A DNA stretch of 64,000 nucleotides from Miniphocaeibacter massiliensis. Lineage in GTDB: Bacteria; Bacillota; Clostridia; Tissierellales; Peptoniphilaceae. The position numbers were made by a program, and so were the translations under genes. Location of the stretch: positions 124,001 through 188,000 of the forward strand of contig NZ_OCTQ01000003.1 in the NCBI RefSeq assembly GCF_900232905.1, given 5' to 3'. Below are positions 52,143 to 60,160 of this stretch, piece after piece; position 1 is the stretch's first letter, and each line of letters opens with the position of its first letter. The notes below the pieces were generated by a model, which saw nothing but the letters and a program-made list of their open reading frames with translations, made no database searches and was not told where the DNA came from.

Positions 52143-53672
52143 ATGTATTCAAAAATAATGACATGTGTTTTGGAAGGATTAAACGGCTATGCAATTGAAG
52201 TTGAAGCTGATATAGCTAGGGGATTACAATCATTTAATATAGTTGGACTTCCAGATATTTCAATAAAAGAATCTAAAGAACGTGTAAGAGCAGCTATTAA
52301 CAATTCAGGATATATGTTTCCAATAGGGCGCATTACAATAAATTTAGCTCCAGCAAATTTAAAAAAAGAAGGATCACAATTAGATATTTCTATTGCAGTA
52401 GCTATTTTAACGGCCTTTGGAGTAATTTATAATATTCCTAAAAAAGAGATAGCTTTTATAGGGGAACTTTCTCTAGATGGAAGAATTATGAATGTACAAG
52501 GTGCATTGCCTATGGTAATTTCATTAAAAGAACTGGGTTTTAAAAAAGTTATAGTACCAGATGAAAACAAAGAGGAATGTTCACTAGTAAAGGGAATAGA
52601 TATTATTCCGATAAGGAGTCTTAAAGATTTAGTAGATTATTTAAATGGAGATATTAAAATAGAAAATTATAATGAAGATATAATTTTTAAAGATGGTTCT
52701 ACAGAAAATTATGAAATAGATTTTGATGAAATAAAAGGACAAGAAAAATTAAAAAGAGCTATGGAAATTGCTGCTGCAGGTGAGCATAATATTATTATGA
52801 TAGGACCTCCAGGAGCAGGCAAAACAATGGCAGCTATGAGACTTCCAACAATATTACCACCATTGAACTTTGAAGAGGCTATAGAATCTACAAAAATATA
52901 TTCAGTAAGTGGTAATTTAAAAGAGAGTAAACTAATAAATAAACGACCTTTTAGAGCACCACATCATAGTAGCTCATCGGTTTCAATAATTGGTGGAGGG
53001 AGAATTCCTATGCCAGGAGAAGTATCTTTAGCACATAATGGGGCGCTATTTTTAGACGAATTACCAGAGTTTAACAAAAACACAATAGAAGTTTTAAGGC
53101 AACCTTTAGAAGAAAAGGAAATTACTATTTCTAGAGCAAATGCAACTCTTACTTATCCAGCTAATTTTCTTTTTATAGCAGGTATGAATCCTTGTCCGTG
53201 TGGTTATTATGGCGATGAGACAAAGGAATGTACTTGTAGTATTACTCAAATTAATAAGTATTTATCAAAAGTTAGCAGACCAATTTTAGATAGAATAGAC
53301 ATACATATTGAAGTGGAGCCAGTAAAATTAAACGAATTAACTTCTAGAAATAAATCTGAAAGTTCAAAAAATATAAGAGAAAGAGTTATTAAAGCAAGAA
53401 ATATACAAAAGGTAAGATTTAAAAAAGAAAAAATCAAAACTAATGGGCAGATGAATAATAAGTTAATTAAAAAATATGTAGTACTAGATGATGAATTAAA
53501 AAATATACTTGAAATAGCTTACGAAAAATATAAATTTTCAGCAAGAACAGTAAATAAAATACTAAAGCTTACTAGAACTATTGCAGATTTAGAAGATAAA
53601 GAGAATATTGAAGCTAAACATTTACTAGAATCTATAAGATATAGGACAGTAGATACAAAGTATTGGGGGTAA
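52143..53672 (+). CDS. ComM/YifB-family Mg-chelatase-like AAA ATPase
   Basis: A 509-residue hexameric AAA+ protein: N-terminal ChlI-like domain (GLPDISIKESKERVRAAINNSG), Walker A IMIGPPGAGKTM (about 219-230), Walker B ALFLDELPEF, the cysteine-rich insert MNPCPCGYYGDETKECTCS, and the C-terminal helical domain ending RYRTVDTKYWG. ComM promotes branch migration during integration of transformed DNA in competent bacteria. Together with the comF-like gene at 34 kb it hints at past or present transformability. Upstream TGATATACT may be an extended -10. Confidence 0.92.
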   Translation: MYSKIMTCVLEGLNGYAIEVEADIARGLQSFNIVGLPDISIKESKERVRAAINNSGYMFPIGRITINLAPANLKKEGSQLDISIAVAILTAFGVIYNIPKKEIAFIGELSLDGRIMNVQGALPMVISLKELGFKKVIVPDENKEECSLVKGIDIIPIRSLKDLVDYLNGDIKIENYNEDIIFKDGSTENYEIDFDEIKGQEKLKRAMEIAAAGEHNIIMIGPPGAGKTMAAMRLPTILPPLNFEEAIESTKIYSVSGNLKESKLINKRPFRAPHHSSSSVSIIGGGRIPMPGEVSLAHNGALFLDELPEFNKNTIEVLRQPLEEKEITISRANATLTYPANFLFIAGMNPCPCGYYGDETKECTCSITQINKYLSKVSRPILDRIDIHIEVEPVKLNELTSRNKSESSKNIRERVIKARNIQKVRFKKEKIKTNGQMNNKLIKKYVVLDDELKNILEIAYEKYKFSARTVNKILKLTRTIADLEDKENIEAKHLLESIRYRTVDTKYWG

Positions 53673-53735
53673 TAAATTATAAATAGATAATTTGGTGGAT
53701 ATTACTATAAATAATTTAATTACTAGGGGGATTAA

Positions 53736-54230
53736 ATGTTTAAAAAATTATTTAGTAAATTTAAAAAAAATAAAATTGGTAAAATTAGAGCTATTCAATC
53801 TGGCAAAGTAATAAATATATCAGAAATTTCAGATGTAATGTTTGCTGAAAAAATATTAGGGGATGGGGTTGCGTTAATACCCAAGAGTAATGATATTTAT
53901 AGTCCAGTTTCAGGTAAAATAGATGTAATTGCAAACACATTACATGCATATGGTATAAAAACCAATGATGGATTAGATGTGCTTGTACATGTCGGTTTAG
54001 AGACAATAGAGCTAAAAGGAAAAGGGTTCAAACCTAAAGTAAAAGTAGGTGATAGAGTAAAAGTAGGGGATTTACTATTAACAGTAGACATTGACTTACT
54101 AAAGGATGAGGGGTATGAAATAATAACACCTGTTATAATAACAAATATGGATGATATAGAAGAAATAAAAACTTATACAGGAGAGGCTACAGAAAAAGAG
54201 ACTGTAATTATAAAATATATAAAAAAATAA
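53736..54230 (+). CDS. PTS glucose-type EIIA component
   Basis: A 164-residue single-domain EIIA of the Crr class. Marker segments are DGVALIPKSNDIYSPVSGKI and the phosphorylated His in VLVHVGLETIELKGKGF (about residue 84). It accepts phosphate from HPr and hands it to a sugar-specific EIIB, and may serve several permeases. No EIIBC gene is adjacent, so the sugar is unknown. It lies 11 bp upstream of a 2-hydroxyacid dehydrogenase and is probably co-transcribed with it. Confidence 0.92.
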   Translation: MFKKLFSKFKKNKIGKIRAIQSGKVINISEISDVMFAEKILGDGVALIPKSNDIYSPVSGKIDVIANTLHAYGIKTNDGLDVLVHVGLETIELKGKGFKPKVKVGDRVKVGDLLLTVDIDLLKDEGYEIITPVIITNMDDIEEIKTYTGEATEKETVIIKYIKK

Positions 54231-54241
54231 AGGAAGATATT

Positions 54242-55189
54242 ATGAATATAGTTATACTTGATGGATACTTAGTAAATCCAGGAGATTTAAGCTGGGGAAA
54301 GATTAGTGAATTAGGAAATTTAAAAGTTTATGATATAACACCAAAAGAGCTAGTAGCTGAAAGAGTAAAAAATGCAGATATTATTTTATTAAATAATTCT
54401 ATAGTTGCAAAAGAAGCTATAGAAAAAGCAAATAACTTAAAATACATATCAATGTTAGCAACAGGATATGATAATGTTGATGTAGAGGAATGTAAAAAAA
54501 GAAGAATAAAAATATCCAATATACCATCATATGGAACAGATACAGTTGCTCAATTTACATTTGCTTTGTTACTTGAAGTTTGTAATAATGTAAAAATACA
54601 TAGTGATGCTGTATTTTCAGGAGACTATACCTATAGTGATAAGTATGGACTTCCACTAAAAAAACAGTATGAACTTTCGGGAAAGACTATAGGAATAATA
54701 GGATATGGAAATATAGGTAAAAAAGTTGGTGAAATTGCCAAAGCTTTTGGAATGAAAGTACTAGCTTACAGAGGAGAAAATAAAGGGAAAATATATGATG
54801 AAGAAGTATCATTAGAATATTTATTAGAAAATTCAGATGTAATATCGTTACATGCTAAGTTAACAGAAGAAAATGCAGAAATTATAAACACAAAAACTAT
54901 ATCTAAGATGAAAAATGGAGTAATAATTATAAACGTTGCAAGAGGTGGACTTATAGTGGAAGAAGATTTAAAAGAGGCTTTGAATTCTGGGAAAATTCTA
55001 GGGGCTGGAATAGATGTAATTACAACAGAGCCAATACAAAAAGATAATATATTATTAAAAGCTAATAATTTAATTATAACTCCCCATATTGCATGGACAA
55101 CAAGAGAAGCTAGACAAAGAATTATAGATATAGCAGCAGATAATATAAGAGGATATATAAACGGAAAATATATAAATACAATAAATTAA
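54242..55189 (+). CDS. D-2-hydroxyacid dehydrogenase (glycerate/hydroxypyruvate-type)
   Basis: A 315-residue NAD-dependent dehydrogenase with the split catalytic domain, Rossmann motif GIIGYGNIGKKVGEIAKAFG (about 146-165), the catalytic Arg in NVARGGLIVEEDL, the Glu in TTEPIQ and His in TPHIAWTTREAR. The sequence is closest in feel to glycerate dehydrogenases rather than to D-lactate or phosphoglycerate dehydrogenases, but the substrate is not certain. It follows the EIIA gene and ends at a terminator. Confidence 0.9.
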   Translation: MNIVILDGYLVNPGDLSWGKISELGNLKVYDITPKELVAERVKNADIILLNNSIVAKEAIEKANNLKYISMLATGYDNVDVEECKKRRIKISNIPSYGTDTVAQFTFALLLEVCNNVKIHSDAVFSGDYTYSDKYGLPLKKQYELSGKTIGIIGYGNIGKKVGEIAKAFGMKVLAYRGENKGKIYDEEVSLEYLLENSDVISLHAKLTEENAEIINTKTISKMKNGVIIINVARGGLIVEEDLKEALNSGKILGAGIDVITTEPIQKDNILLKANNLIITPHIAWTTREARQRIIDIAADNIRGYINGKYINTIN

Positions 55190-55201
55190 AAGTAACTTTA
55201 A

Positions 55202-55233
55202 AAGGATATATCTGATAGTATATCCTTGTTTTT
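55202..55233 (+). terminator. Terminator of the crr/dehydrogenase operon
   Basis: AAGGATATA/TATATCCTT stem with an 8-nt loop and a G followed by five T. Confidence 0.78.
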
Positions 55234-55242
55234 ATGGAAAAA

Positions 55243-55290
55243 AGCAACAAAATTAATGAAAAATGCAACTAATAGCAGTTTTATTGCAAG
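55243..55290 (+). promoter_or_regulatory. Three LytTR-type direct repeats spaced exactly 21 bp
   Basis: AGCAAC at 55243, TGCAAC at 55264 and TGCAAG at 55285 are exactly two helical turns apart on the same strand. LytTR proteins bind pairs of direct repeats about 21 bp apart. The array lies 62 bp before the broken LytTR gene, so it is its probable autoregulatory operator. Confidence 0.65.
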
Positions 55291-55351
55291 AAGGAAAGAA
55301 ATACTTTAATATTGAAAATATCAAAAGAAATTAAAAGCAAGGAGGAACTAT

Positions 55352-55797
55352 TTGAAGATTAGATTTAGTGTTAAAGATGGTTTAGAGCTATAAGAATATA
55401 TAGTTTTAACTCATCAAAACAAAAAGGATGAATGGAAAAGTATAAAGAATATACTAGAAAATTCAATACAAACAATAAATGTAATAGATGCAAAAAACTA
55501 TAGTAGTGTTGTCTTGAAATTAAATGATATTATGGTAATTCAGTCAGAAGATAGGAGATGCAATATAGTAACTAGGACTGGAGAAATGTTTTGCTAAATA
55601 TGCGGTTAAAGAAATTTGAAGAAACTTTTATAGATAAAAATATTATTCGAATTAACAACAGTGTATTTATAAATATTAATTATATAAAAAGTTTTCAATC
55701 TTTGAAAAATGCAAGAATAGAAGTAGTTTTAGAAGGTGGTATAAAGTATTTTGTAAGTAGATATTATATTAAAAATTTTAGGGAGAGATTATTATGA
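55352..55797 (+). pseudogene. LytTR-domain transcriptional regulator, broken
   Basis: From a TTG start with GGAGGA, the frame reads a short LytTR regulator of about 147 residues. It is interrupted by TAA at 55391 (codon 14, probably CAA to TAA) and by a shift at the TTTT run near 55589, where one missing T would join MF to LNMRLKKFEETF. The DNA-binding domain that follows is good: IIRINNSVFININYIKSF and VVLEGGIKYFVSRYYIKNFRERL. Two independent lesions make a pseudogene likely. Its stop overlaps the start of a DUF3021 gene (ATGA), the usual partner. Confidence 0.8.
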
Positions 55798-56226
55798 TAA
55801 AAGATTTAAAAAACTTGTTTTTTCAAGTATTTACAGGCACAGTTATATGGTTTAGTTTTTTTATTGACAATATTTTCAGAAAGATTGAATATACAGAATA
55901 TAAATATAGTTTATGTATGGAATATTATAGGTGTAGCAATTATATCAACTTTAATATTCGGGGTTATATATAATGCATTATGGTATTATTTAACATTAAA
56001 ACCTATATGGAATATTTTAATAGCTTCAATATTTAATACATTAGGTGGATTTGCTATGATATGGTTAATATCAAAAGATATGTTCTATTTTATAAAAAAT
56101 TGGTCAATAGAAGTATTTATATTAACATTAGTTTTACACACAATTGCATTTTATTTTTATGCTAAATATAAAAATAAAAAGGAAGCAGTAATATTGAGTA
56201 AAGCAATCAATAAAGTTAATAAATAA
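55794..56226 (+). pseudogene. DUF3021-type membrane protein, frameshifted
   Basis: The ATG at 55794 begins MIKDLKNLFFQVFTGTVIW and runs into a T7 tract at 55856-55862. Removing one T continues in the frame that reads LLTIFSERLNIQNI and then three more membrane helices to 56226. The restored protein has about 143 residues and four helices, the layout of DUF3021 proteins encoded after LytTR regulators. Because the partner regulator is also broken, decay of the whole module is likely, although a T-tract sequencing error is possible for this lesion alone. Confidence 0.75.
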
Positions 56227-56249
56227 AAGACGCAAAATGCGTCTTTTAT
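56224..56249. terminator. Bidirectional terminator between DUF3021 and GNAT genes
   Basis: AAAAGACGCA/TGCGTCTTTT stem with loop AAA. Confidence 0.8.
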
Positions 56250-56695
56250 TTATTCTTAATGTATGTATTTTCTTGATTAATATTTTTATCTCTGTAGTAT
56301 AAATCTTTTCGTGGGTTATATCCTAAATTATCCCAAAATCTATTTCCAATTTCATTTTTACAAAAAGCGACAAGAGCTATTCCATTAATATTTTTTTCTT
56401 TTAGGATTTTTTCAATATGGAGAACCATCTTTTTACCTATTCCCCTACCTTTTATTTTCTCTGAAATTGCAACGTGATACAAATAAGCTCTTTTTCCATC
56501 AAAACCACATAAAATAGTTCCTTCAACATGTCCATCTTCTTCATAAACAATTGAAAGTTCAGGATTATATTCAATAAAAAATTTTATTCCTTCATAAGTA
56601 TCATCAATATTTCTTAGTCCCATACCAGTAGTGTTTTTCCAAAGATTTACAGCTTCATAATAATCGTTTATATTCATAGCTCTAATAAAACCCAT
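56246..56695 (-). CDS. GNAT-family N-acetyltransferase
   Basis: A 149-residue acetyltransferase with the acetyl-CoA motif A, YHVAISEKIKGRGIGKKMVLHIEKIL, and motif B ending NRFWDNLGYNPRKDLYYRDK. It resembles the YpeA/YsnE-like group that acts on small amines or protein N termini; the substrate cannot be told. The start has a CGAGGTG site and the gene is intact, unlike three other GNAT genes nearby. Confidence 0.88.
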   Translation of the reverse strand: MGFIRAMNINDYYEAVNLWKNTTGMGLRNIDDTYEGIKFFIEYNPELSIVYEEDGHVEGTILCGFDGKRAYLYHVAISEKIKGRGIGKKMVLHIEKILKEKNINGIALVAFCKNEIGNRFWDNLGYNPRKDLYYRDKNINQENTYIKNK

Positions 56696-56739
56696 ATAAT
56701 CACCTCGATAAAAAGTACATTAATTATACCATAGAAATA

Positions 56740-56768
56740 TTGATTATATTCAAAGCTTGTGATATATT
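56740..56768 (+). promoter_or_regulatory. Promoter of the preQ1 riboswitch/queT transcript
   Basis: TTGATT, 17-bp spacer, TATATT. Transcription would begin near 56775, exactly at the first bases of the riboswitch. Confidence 0.65.
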
Positions 56769-56776
56769 TATTGAGC

Positions 56777-56810
56777 AAAGTGTTTCTTGGCACCCACTTT
56801 AAAAATCAAG
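56777..56810 (+). ncRNA. preQ1-I riboswitch aptamer
   Basis: A compact aptamer upstream of queT. Stem P1 is AAAGTG/CACTTT around a 12-nt loop TTTCTTGGCACC, and the A-rich tail TAAAAATCAAG follows. CAAG in the tail pairs with CTTG in the loop to form the P2 pseudoknot. Size, order and A-rich tail match the preQ1-I class. It is followed by an intrinsic terminator, so preQ1 should switch off queT by premature termination. Confidence 0.82.
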
Positions 56811-56825
56811 ATGTGATAGGAATCT

Positions 56826-56853
56826 GTCTCGTCTTTTGACGAGACTTTTTTTA
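56826..56853 (+). terminator. Riboswitch-controlled terminator upstream of queT
   Basis: GTCTCGTC/GACGAGAC with loop TTTT and seven T, 16 nt after the aptamer and 91 bp before the queT start. Confidence 0.82.
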
Positions 56854-56944
56854 TTGTGCAGTCATAAATATAATAATTAAATTTAATGACTGTAAAGATT
56901 TATTAAGGATGTCATAACACAATTCTATATTAGGAAGGTGTTTT

Positions 56945-57457
56945 ATGAGTAAAAAATTTAATTCAAGGTTCATAGTTAGACAAGGTGTTGTAGCTGCTTT
57001 ATATGCAGTTTTAACAATGATGCCACTACTCTCTAATTTATCTTATGGACCATTACAATTCAGAGTCTCAGAGGTTTTGACATTGTTGGCATTTTTTAAT
57101 GGAGAGTATGTTTGGGGACTTACAATAGGATGTTTTATTGCAAATATGTTAAGTCCATATGGTGCAATTGATGTAATTATAGGAACTTTAGCTTCTTTTA
57201 TAGCGGCGTTTCTAATGAGTAAGTGCAAAAATATTTGGTCAGCTAGTGTAATGCCAGCTATAGCAAATATTTTAGTAGGAATTCAATTGTATGTTATATC
57301 TGCATCAAAAGAAGGTTTTTTTATAGTTACTGGACAAATTATGTTGTCAGAAATATTAGTTGTTACAATTCTAGGAGTTGCAATATTTAAGGCCTTAATT
57401 AAGAATAAATCTATAGTTAAGTACTTAGATCTAAATAATAGAAATATGGTTTATTAA
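56945..57457 (+). CDS. queT: QueT-type queuosine precursor ECF transporter S component
   Basis: A 170-residue membrane protein of about five to six helices with VRQGVVAALYAVLTMM, the conserved GPLQFRVSEVLTLLAFFNGEYVWGLTIGCFIANMLSP region and VDVIIGTLAS-like segment that mark QueT. It captures preQ1 or a related queuosine precursor and relies on a shared ECF energising module. The upstream preQ1-I riboswitch independently supports this assignment. No queuosine biosynthesis genes accompany it, in line with a salvage strategy. Confidence 0.92.
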   Translation: MSKKFNSRFIVRQGVVAALYAVLTMMPLLSNLSYGPLQFRVSEVLTLLAFFNGEYVWGLTIGCFIANMLSPYGAIDVIIGTLASFIAAFLMSKCKNIWSASVMPAIANILVGIQLYVISASKEGFFIVTGQIMLSEILVVTILGVAIFKALIKNKSIVKYLDLNNRNMVY

Positions 57458-57481
57458 TTAGATAAGTTTTTTTGGGGTAAG

Positions 57482-57517
57482 AAAAGTTTGTAGGGATAAA
57501 ATCTACAAACTTTTTTT
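57482..57517 (+). terminator. Terminator of queT
   Basis: AGTTTGTAG/CTACAAACT stem around a 9-nt loop with a tract of seven T. Confidence 0.82.
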
Positions 57518-57530
57518 ATTGGAGAGTATT

Positions 57531-58235
57531 ATGAAAAAATTAGTGATTGGTATAGTAGGTGGAGTATATAGAGGAAGTTTTGCCAACATATTGTATACAA
57601 AAGAAACTTATATTAAAACTATAACTAGAAATGGACAAATTCCAGTTATGTTGCCTATAACAAAAGATAAAAAAGCAGTTGAAGCACTTATTAAAAAAGT
57701 AGATGGACTAATTTTCCCAGGAGGAGTTAATATTTATCCTTTTCATTATGGAGAAAATCCAAAAACAGAGATACTAAATTTTGATTTAGAGAGAGATAAC
57801 TCTGAATTTTTGTATTTAGAAATGGCCTTAAATTATAAAAAACCTGTGCTTGGAGTCTCAAGAGGCTGTCAAATTATAAATGTGTATATGGGAGGTTCAT
57901 TAATACAAGATATAAAAAATGAAAGACAAAAAGATATATATCATATAGGAACAAGTCAGAAGTTAGAAACAAGTCATTATATAAATTTAATAGACGACAC
58001 AAATATAAAGAAAGCTTTCAATGTAAATAGAGCTATTGTAACCTCATGCCATAGTCAGTCTATTAAAGACTTAGGTAAAGATTTAAGAATATCAGCTAAA
58101 GCAGATGATGGAGTAATAGAGGCCGTAGAGTATTTAGGAGATAGTTATTTAATAGGAGTTCAATTTAATTTAGATAGAATGGAAAATGAAGAAAGCAGTT
58201 CATTATTTAATCAATTTATAGGAAAGTGTAGGTAA
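57531..58235 (+). CDS. Class I glutamine amidotransferase-like (C26) protein lacking catalytic residues
   Basis: A 234-residue homologue of gamma-glutamyl-GABA hydrolase (PuuD-like). The start is ATG 57531 with GGAGAG. The nucleophile segment reads GVSRGCQIINVYMGG where active members have GVCRGxQ, so Cys is replaced by Ser. The catalytic His-Glu segment reads GVQFNLDRMEN instead of QFHPE. Oxyanion-region Gly and fold motifs (VDGLIFPGGVNIYP) are kept. It is therefore probably inactive as an amidase and may be a structural partner or regulator of the active paralogue 5 bp downstream. Confidence 0.85.
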   Translation: MKKLVIGIVGGVYRGSFANILYTKETYIKTITRNGQIPVMLPITKDKKAVEALIKKVDGLIFPGGVNIYPFHYGENPKTEILNFDLERDNSEFLYLEMALNYKKPVLGVSRGCQIINVYMGGSLIQDIKNERQKDIYHIGTSQKLETSHYINLIDDTNIKKAFNVNRAIVTSCHSQSIKDLGKDLRISAKADDGVIEAVEYLGDSYLIGVQFNLDRMENEESSSLFNQFIGKCR

Positions 58236-58240
58236 AATAA

Positions 58241-58942
58241 ATGGATAAATTTATAGGAATACCTTGCTGGCTTGAAAATAGAGAAGGATTTATAAGTCAT
58301 GAAATAAATAATAATTTTTCAAAAATGATATTAGAATCAGGTGGAATTCCAATAGTTATACCACAAATATACGATGAAAATTTATTAGATGAATATATTA
58401 ACATGATAGAAGGACTAATACTTGTAGGAGGTTCAGATATATCACCTTATCTATACAATGAGGGACCTAATAGGTATTTGGAAAGCACAAGTCCAGTACG
58501 AGATGAGGTAGAGTTTTATTTACTAAAAAAAGCTATTGGAAAAAAGATACCAGTATTTGGTGTATGTAGAGGAATGCAATTAATTAATATATTTTTTGGA
58601 GGAACTTTATACCAAGATATGTATTCTCAGTGTGAAGATGTATTTAATCATAGCGATAGGGAAAAAAAGGGAATAATTTACTACCATAAAATTAATATTA
58701 ATGAAGGAAGTAGATTACATAGTATTTATGGATCGGATATTGTAGTTAATACATTCCATCACCAATCTGTTAAAAAAATAGCAAAAAACTTTAAAATTAC
58801 GGCAAAATCAGATGATGGTATAATAGAAGCTATAGAATATGAAAAGGATCAGTTTATAATGGGAATTCAATTTCATCCAGAATTTCCTGAACATAATGGT
58901 GATTTTTATAAAATATTCGAATATTTTATATCACATATTTAA
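58241..58942 (+). CDS. Gamma-glutamyl-gamma-aminobutyrate hydrolase-family (C26) peptidase
   Basis: A 233-residue protein with an intact triad: Cys in GVCRGMQLINIFFGG (about residue 109), and His and Glu in GIQFHPEFPEHNG (about 210). NTFHHQSVKKIA is the substrate-binding signature. The family cleaves gamma-glutamyl amides of GABA or similar compounds. It is a diverged duplicate of the preceding gene, which lost the same residues. The ribosome site is weak, so translation may be coupled to the upstream copy. Confidence 0.9.
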   Translation: MDKFIGIPCWLENREGFISHEINNNFSKMILESGGIPIVIPQIYDENLLDEYINMIEGLILVGGSDISPYLYNEGPNRYLESTSPVRDEVEFYLLKKAIGKKIPVFGVCRGMQLINIFFGGTLYQDMYSQCEDVFNHSDREKKGIIYYHKININEGSRLHSIYGSDIVVNTFHHQSVKKIAKNFKITAKSDDGIIEAIEYEKDQFIMGIQFHPEFPEHNGDFYKIFEYFISHI

Positions 58943-58953
58943 AGGAGGATACA

Positions 58954-59289
58954 ATGAGTTACAAAGAAAAATTAGAAATTGGAAATCAAAATACTAAAAA
59001 TGTATTTAGTAAATGCCCTGAAGTTGGAGAAAGTTTTTCAAAACTACACGGAAGTACTATAAGAGATGGAGTAGTTTCAGCAAAAAATAGAGAGCTAATA
59101 GCATTGGGTATAGCAATAGCTATAAGATGTGAAGGTTGCATAGTTGCTCATGTTGCAGCAGCTAAAAAAGCGGGAGTAACATTAGAAGAAATTTATGAAA
59201 CTATAGAAGTAGCTATTTTAATGGGCGGAGGTCCATCTGTTGCATATGGTGGAATTGCAGCGGCTTGTGCAGAAGAGTTTTATAACTAA
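58954..59289 (+). CDS. Carboxymuconolactone decarboxylase/AhpD-like protein
   Basis: A 111-residue all-helical protein with the AhpD-type active site RCEGCIVAHVAAAKKAG, a CxxC plus His motif that supports thiol peroxidase or disulfide chemistry. The motif fits peroxidase-like members rather than true decarboxylases. AAAGGAGG precedes the ATG. It follows the C26 pair by 11 bp and likely shares their transcript; a link to gamma-glutamyl or thiol metabolism is possible but unproven. Confidence 0.9.
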   Translation: MSYKEKLEIGNQNTKNVFSKCPEVGESFSKLHGSTIRDGVVSAKNRELIALGIAIAIRCEGCIVAHVAAAKKAGVTLEEIYETIEVAILMGGGPSVAYGGIAAACAEEFYN

Positions 59290-59415
59290 AAATATAGTTA
59301 TAATTAACTAATACTGTATATATAATATTTTGTTAGAATGTGAAATGTTTAATTATTATTAATTGATAATTATAAATTAGTCAATAAGATAATTACATTT
59401 TAAAACTGAATATGT

Positions 59416-59454
59416 AAAAAATAGATACTTAATATTATGGAGTATCTATTTTTA
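59416..59454. terminator. Hairpin terminator before the GNAT pseudogene
   Basis: AAAAATAGATACT/AGTATCTATTTTT with an 11-nt loop. It is 127 bp after the AhpD-like gene; the space between (59290-59415) shows nothing recognisable. Confidence 0.65.
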
Positions 59455-59470
59455 TGGGAAAAAATTGCAA

Positions 59471-60052
59471 TTAATTTTTTGAATATTTTAAATATATATA
59501 TTCTGAAAATCCTTTTTGTTTGGCAAATTTCACTTTTTCACGGCTATATTCTTGAAATCCATGTTTTTTATACAATGAAATAGCACTTGAATTTACATTT
59601 GTAACATTTAAAGTTAGTGTTTTGTACTTATACTTTTTAATAACATATTCAATGAGTTTACTTGCTAAACCTTGTCTTTGATATTTTTTAGATACACCAA
59701 GAATATCAATATAGGCACTATCTGAATCCAAAGGAATTGTTTTTTCAAAGTCATTACTTAAAGCTATTCCAAACATATATCCCCTGAAAAAACCAAAGTG
59801 TTTTTGAAAATCTTTAAGAGGAATATTAAAAGCTCTTTTATCGTCTGTAACAAGAGCAATAAAAGCTACAACTTCATTATCAATAGTAGCAACAAGATAG
59901 TTTTGTAGTAACAACCCATTTTTAATAGCTTGTGATATTTTTCTTTGGTCAGTAGATATTGAACTCCAGTCTTTGAAAAAAGAGTAGGCAAAAACTATTG
60001 CTACAGCTTATCTATCTTGTTTAGTTGCGTTTCTAATTATGCATTCTGACAT
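59471..60052 (-). pseudogene. GNAT acetyltransferase with premature stop at codon 15
   Basis: The natural start is ATG at 60052 with GGAGGAAAT upstream, reading MSECIIRNATKQDR, then TAA at 60010-60008, then AVAIVFAYSFFKDW and the rest of an intact GNAT (motif A ILGVSKKYQRQGLASKLIEYVI). A single base change at codon 15 broke it. Internal TTG 59914 could give a 147-residue product, but that lacks the first strand and helix of the fold. Confidence 0.78.
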
Positions 60053-60125
60053 TGTATTTCCTCCAAAATAGTAATTTATTAATAATAAATAACTGTTAAC
60101 TAATTTTTAATAATGAGCATATACG

Positions 60126-60155
60126 TTAAAAAAGACGCTTTCAAAATGAGCGTCT
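60126..60155 (-). terminator. Terminator of the metY-like gene
   Basis: AGACGCT/AGCGTCT stem with a 9-nt loop; on the minus strand it is followed by a run of T. Confidence 0.72.
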
Positions 60156-60160
60156 ATTTT

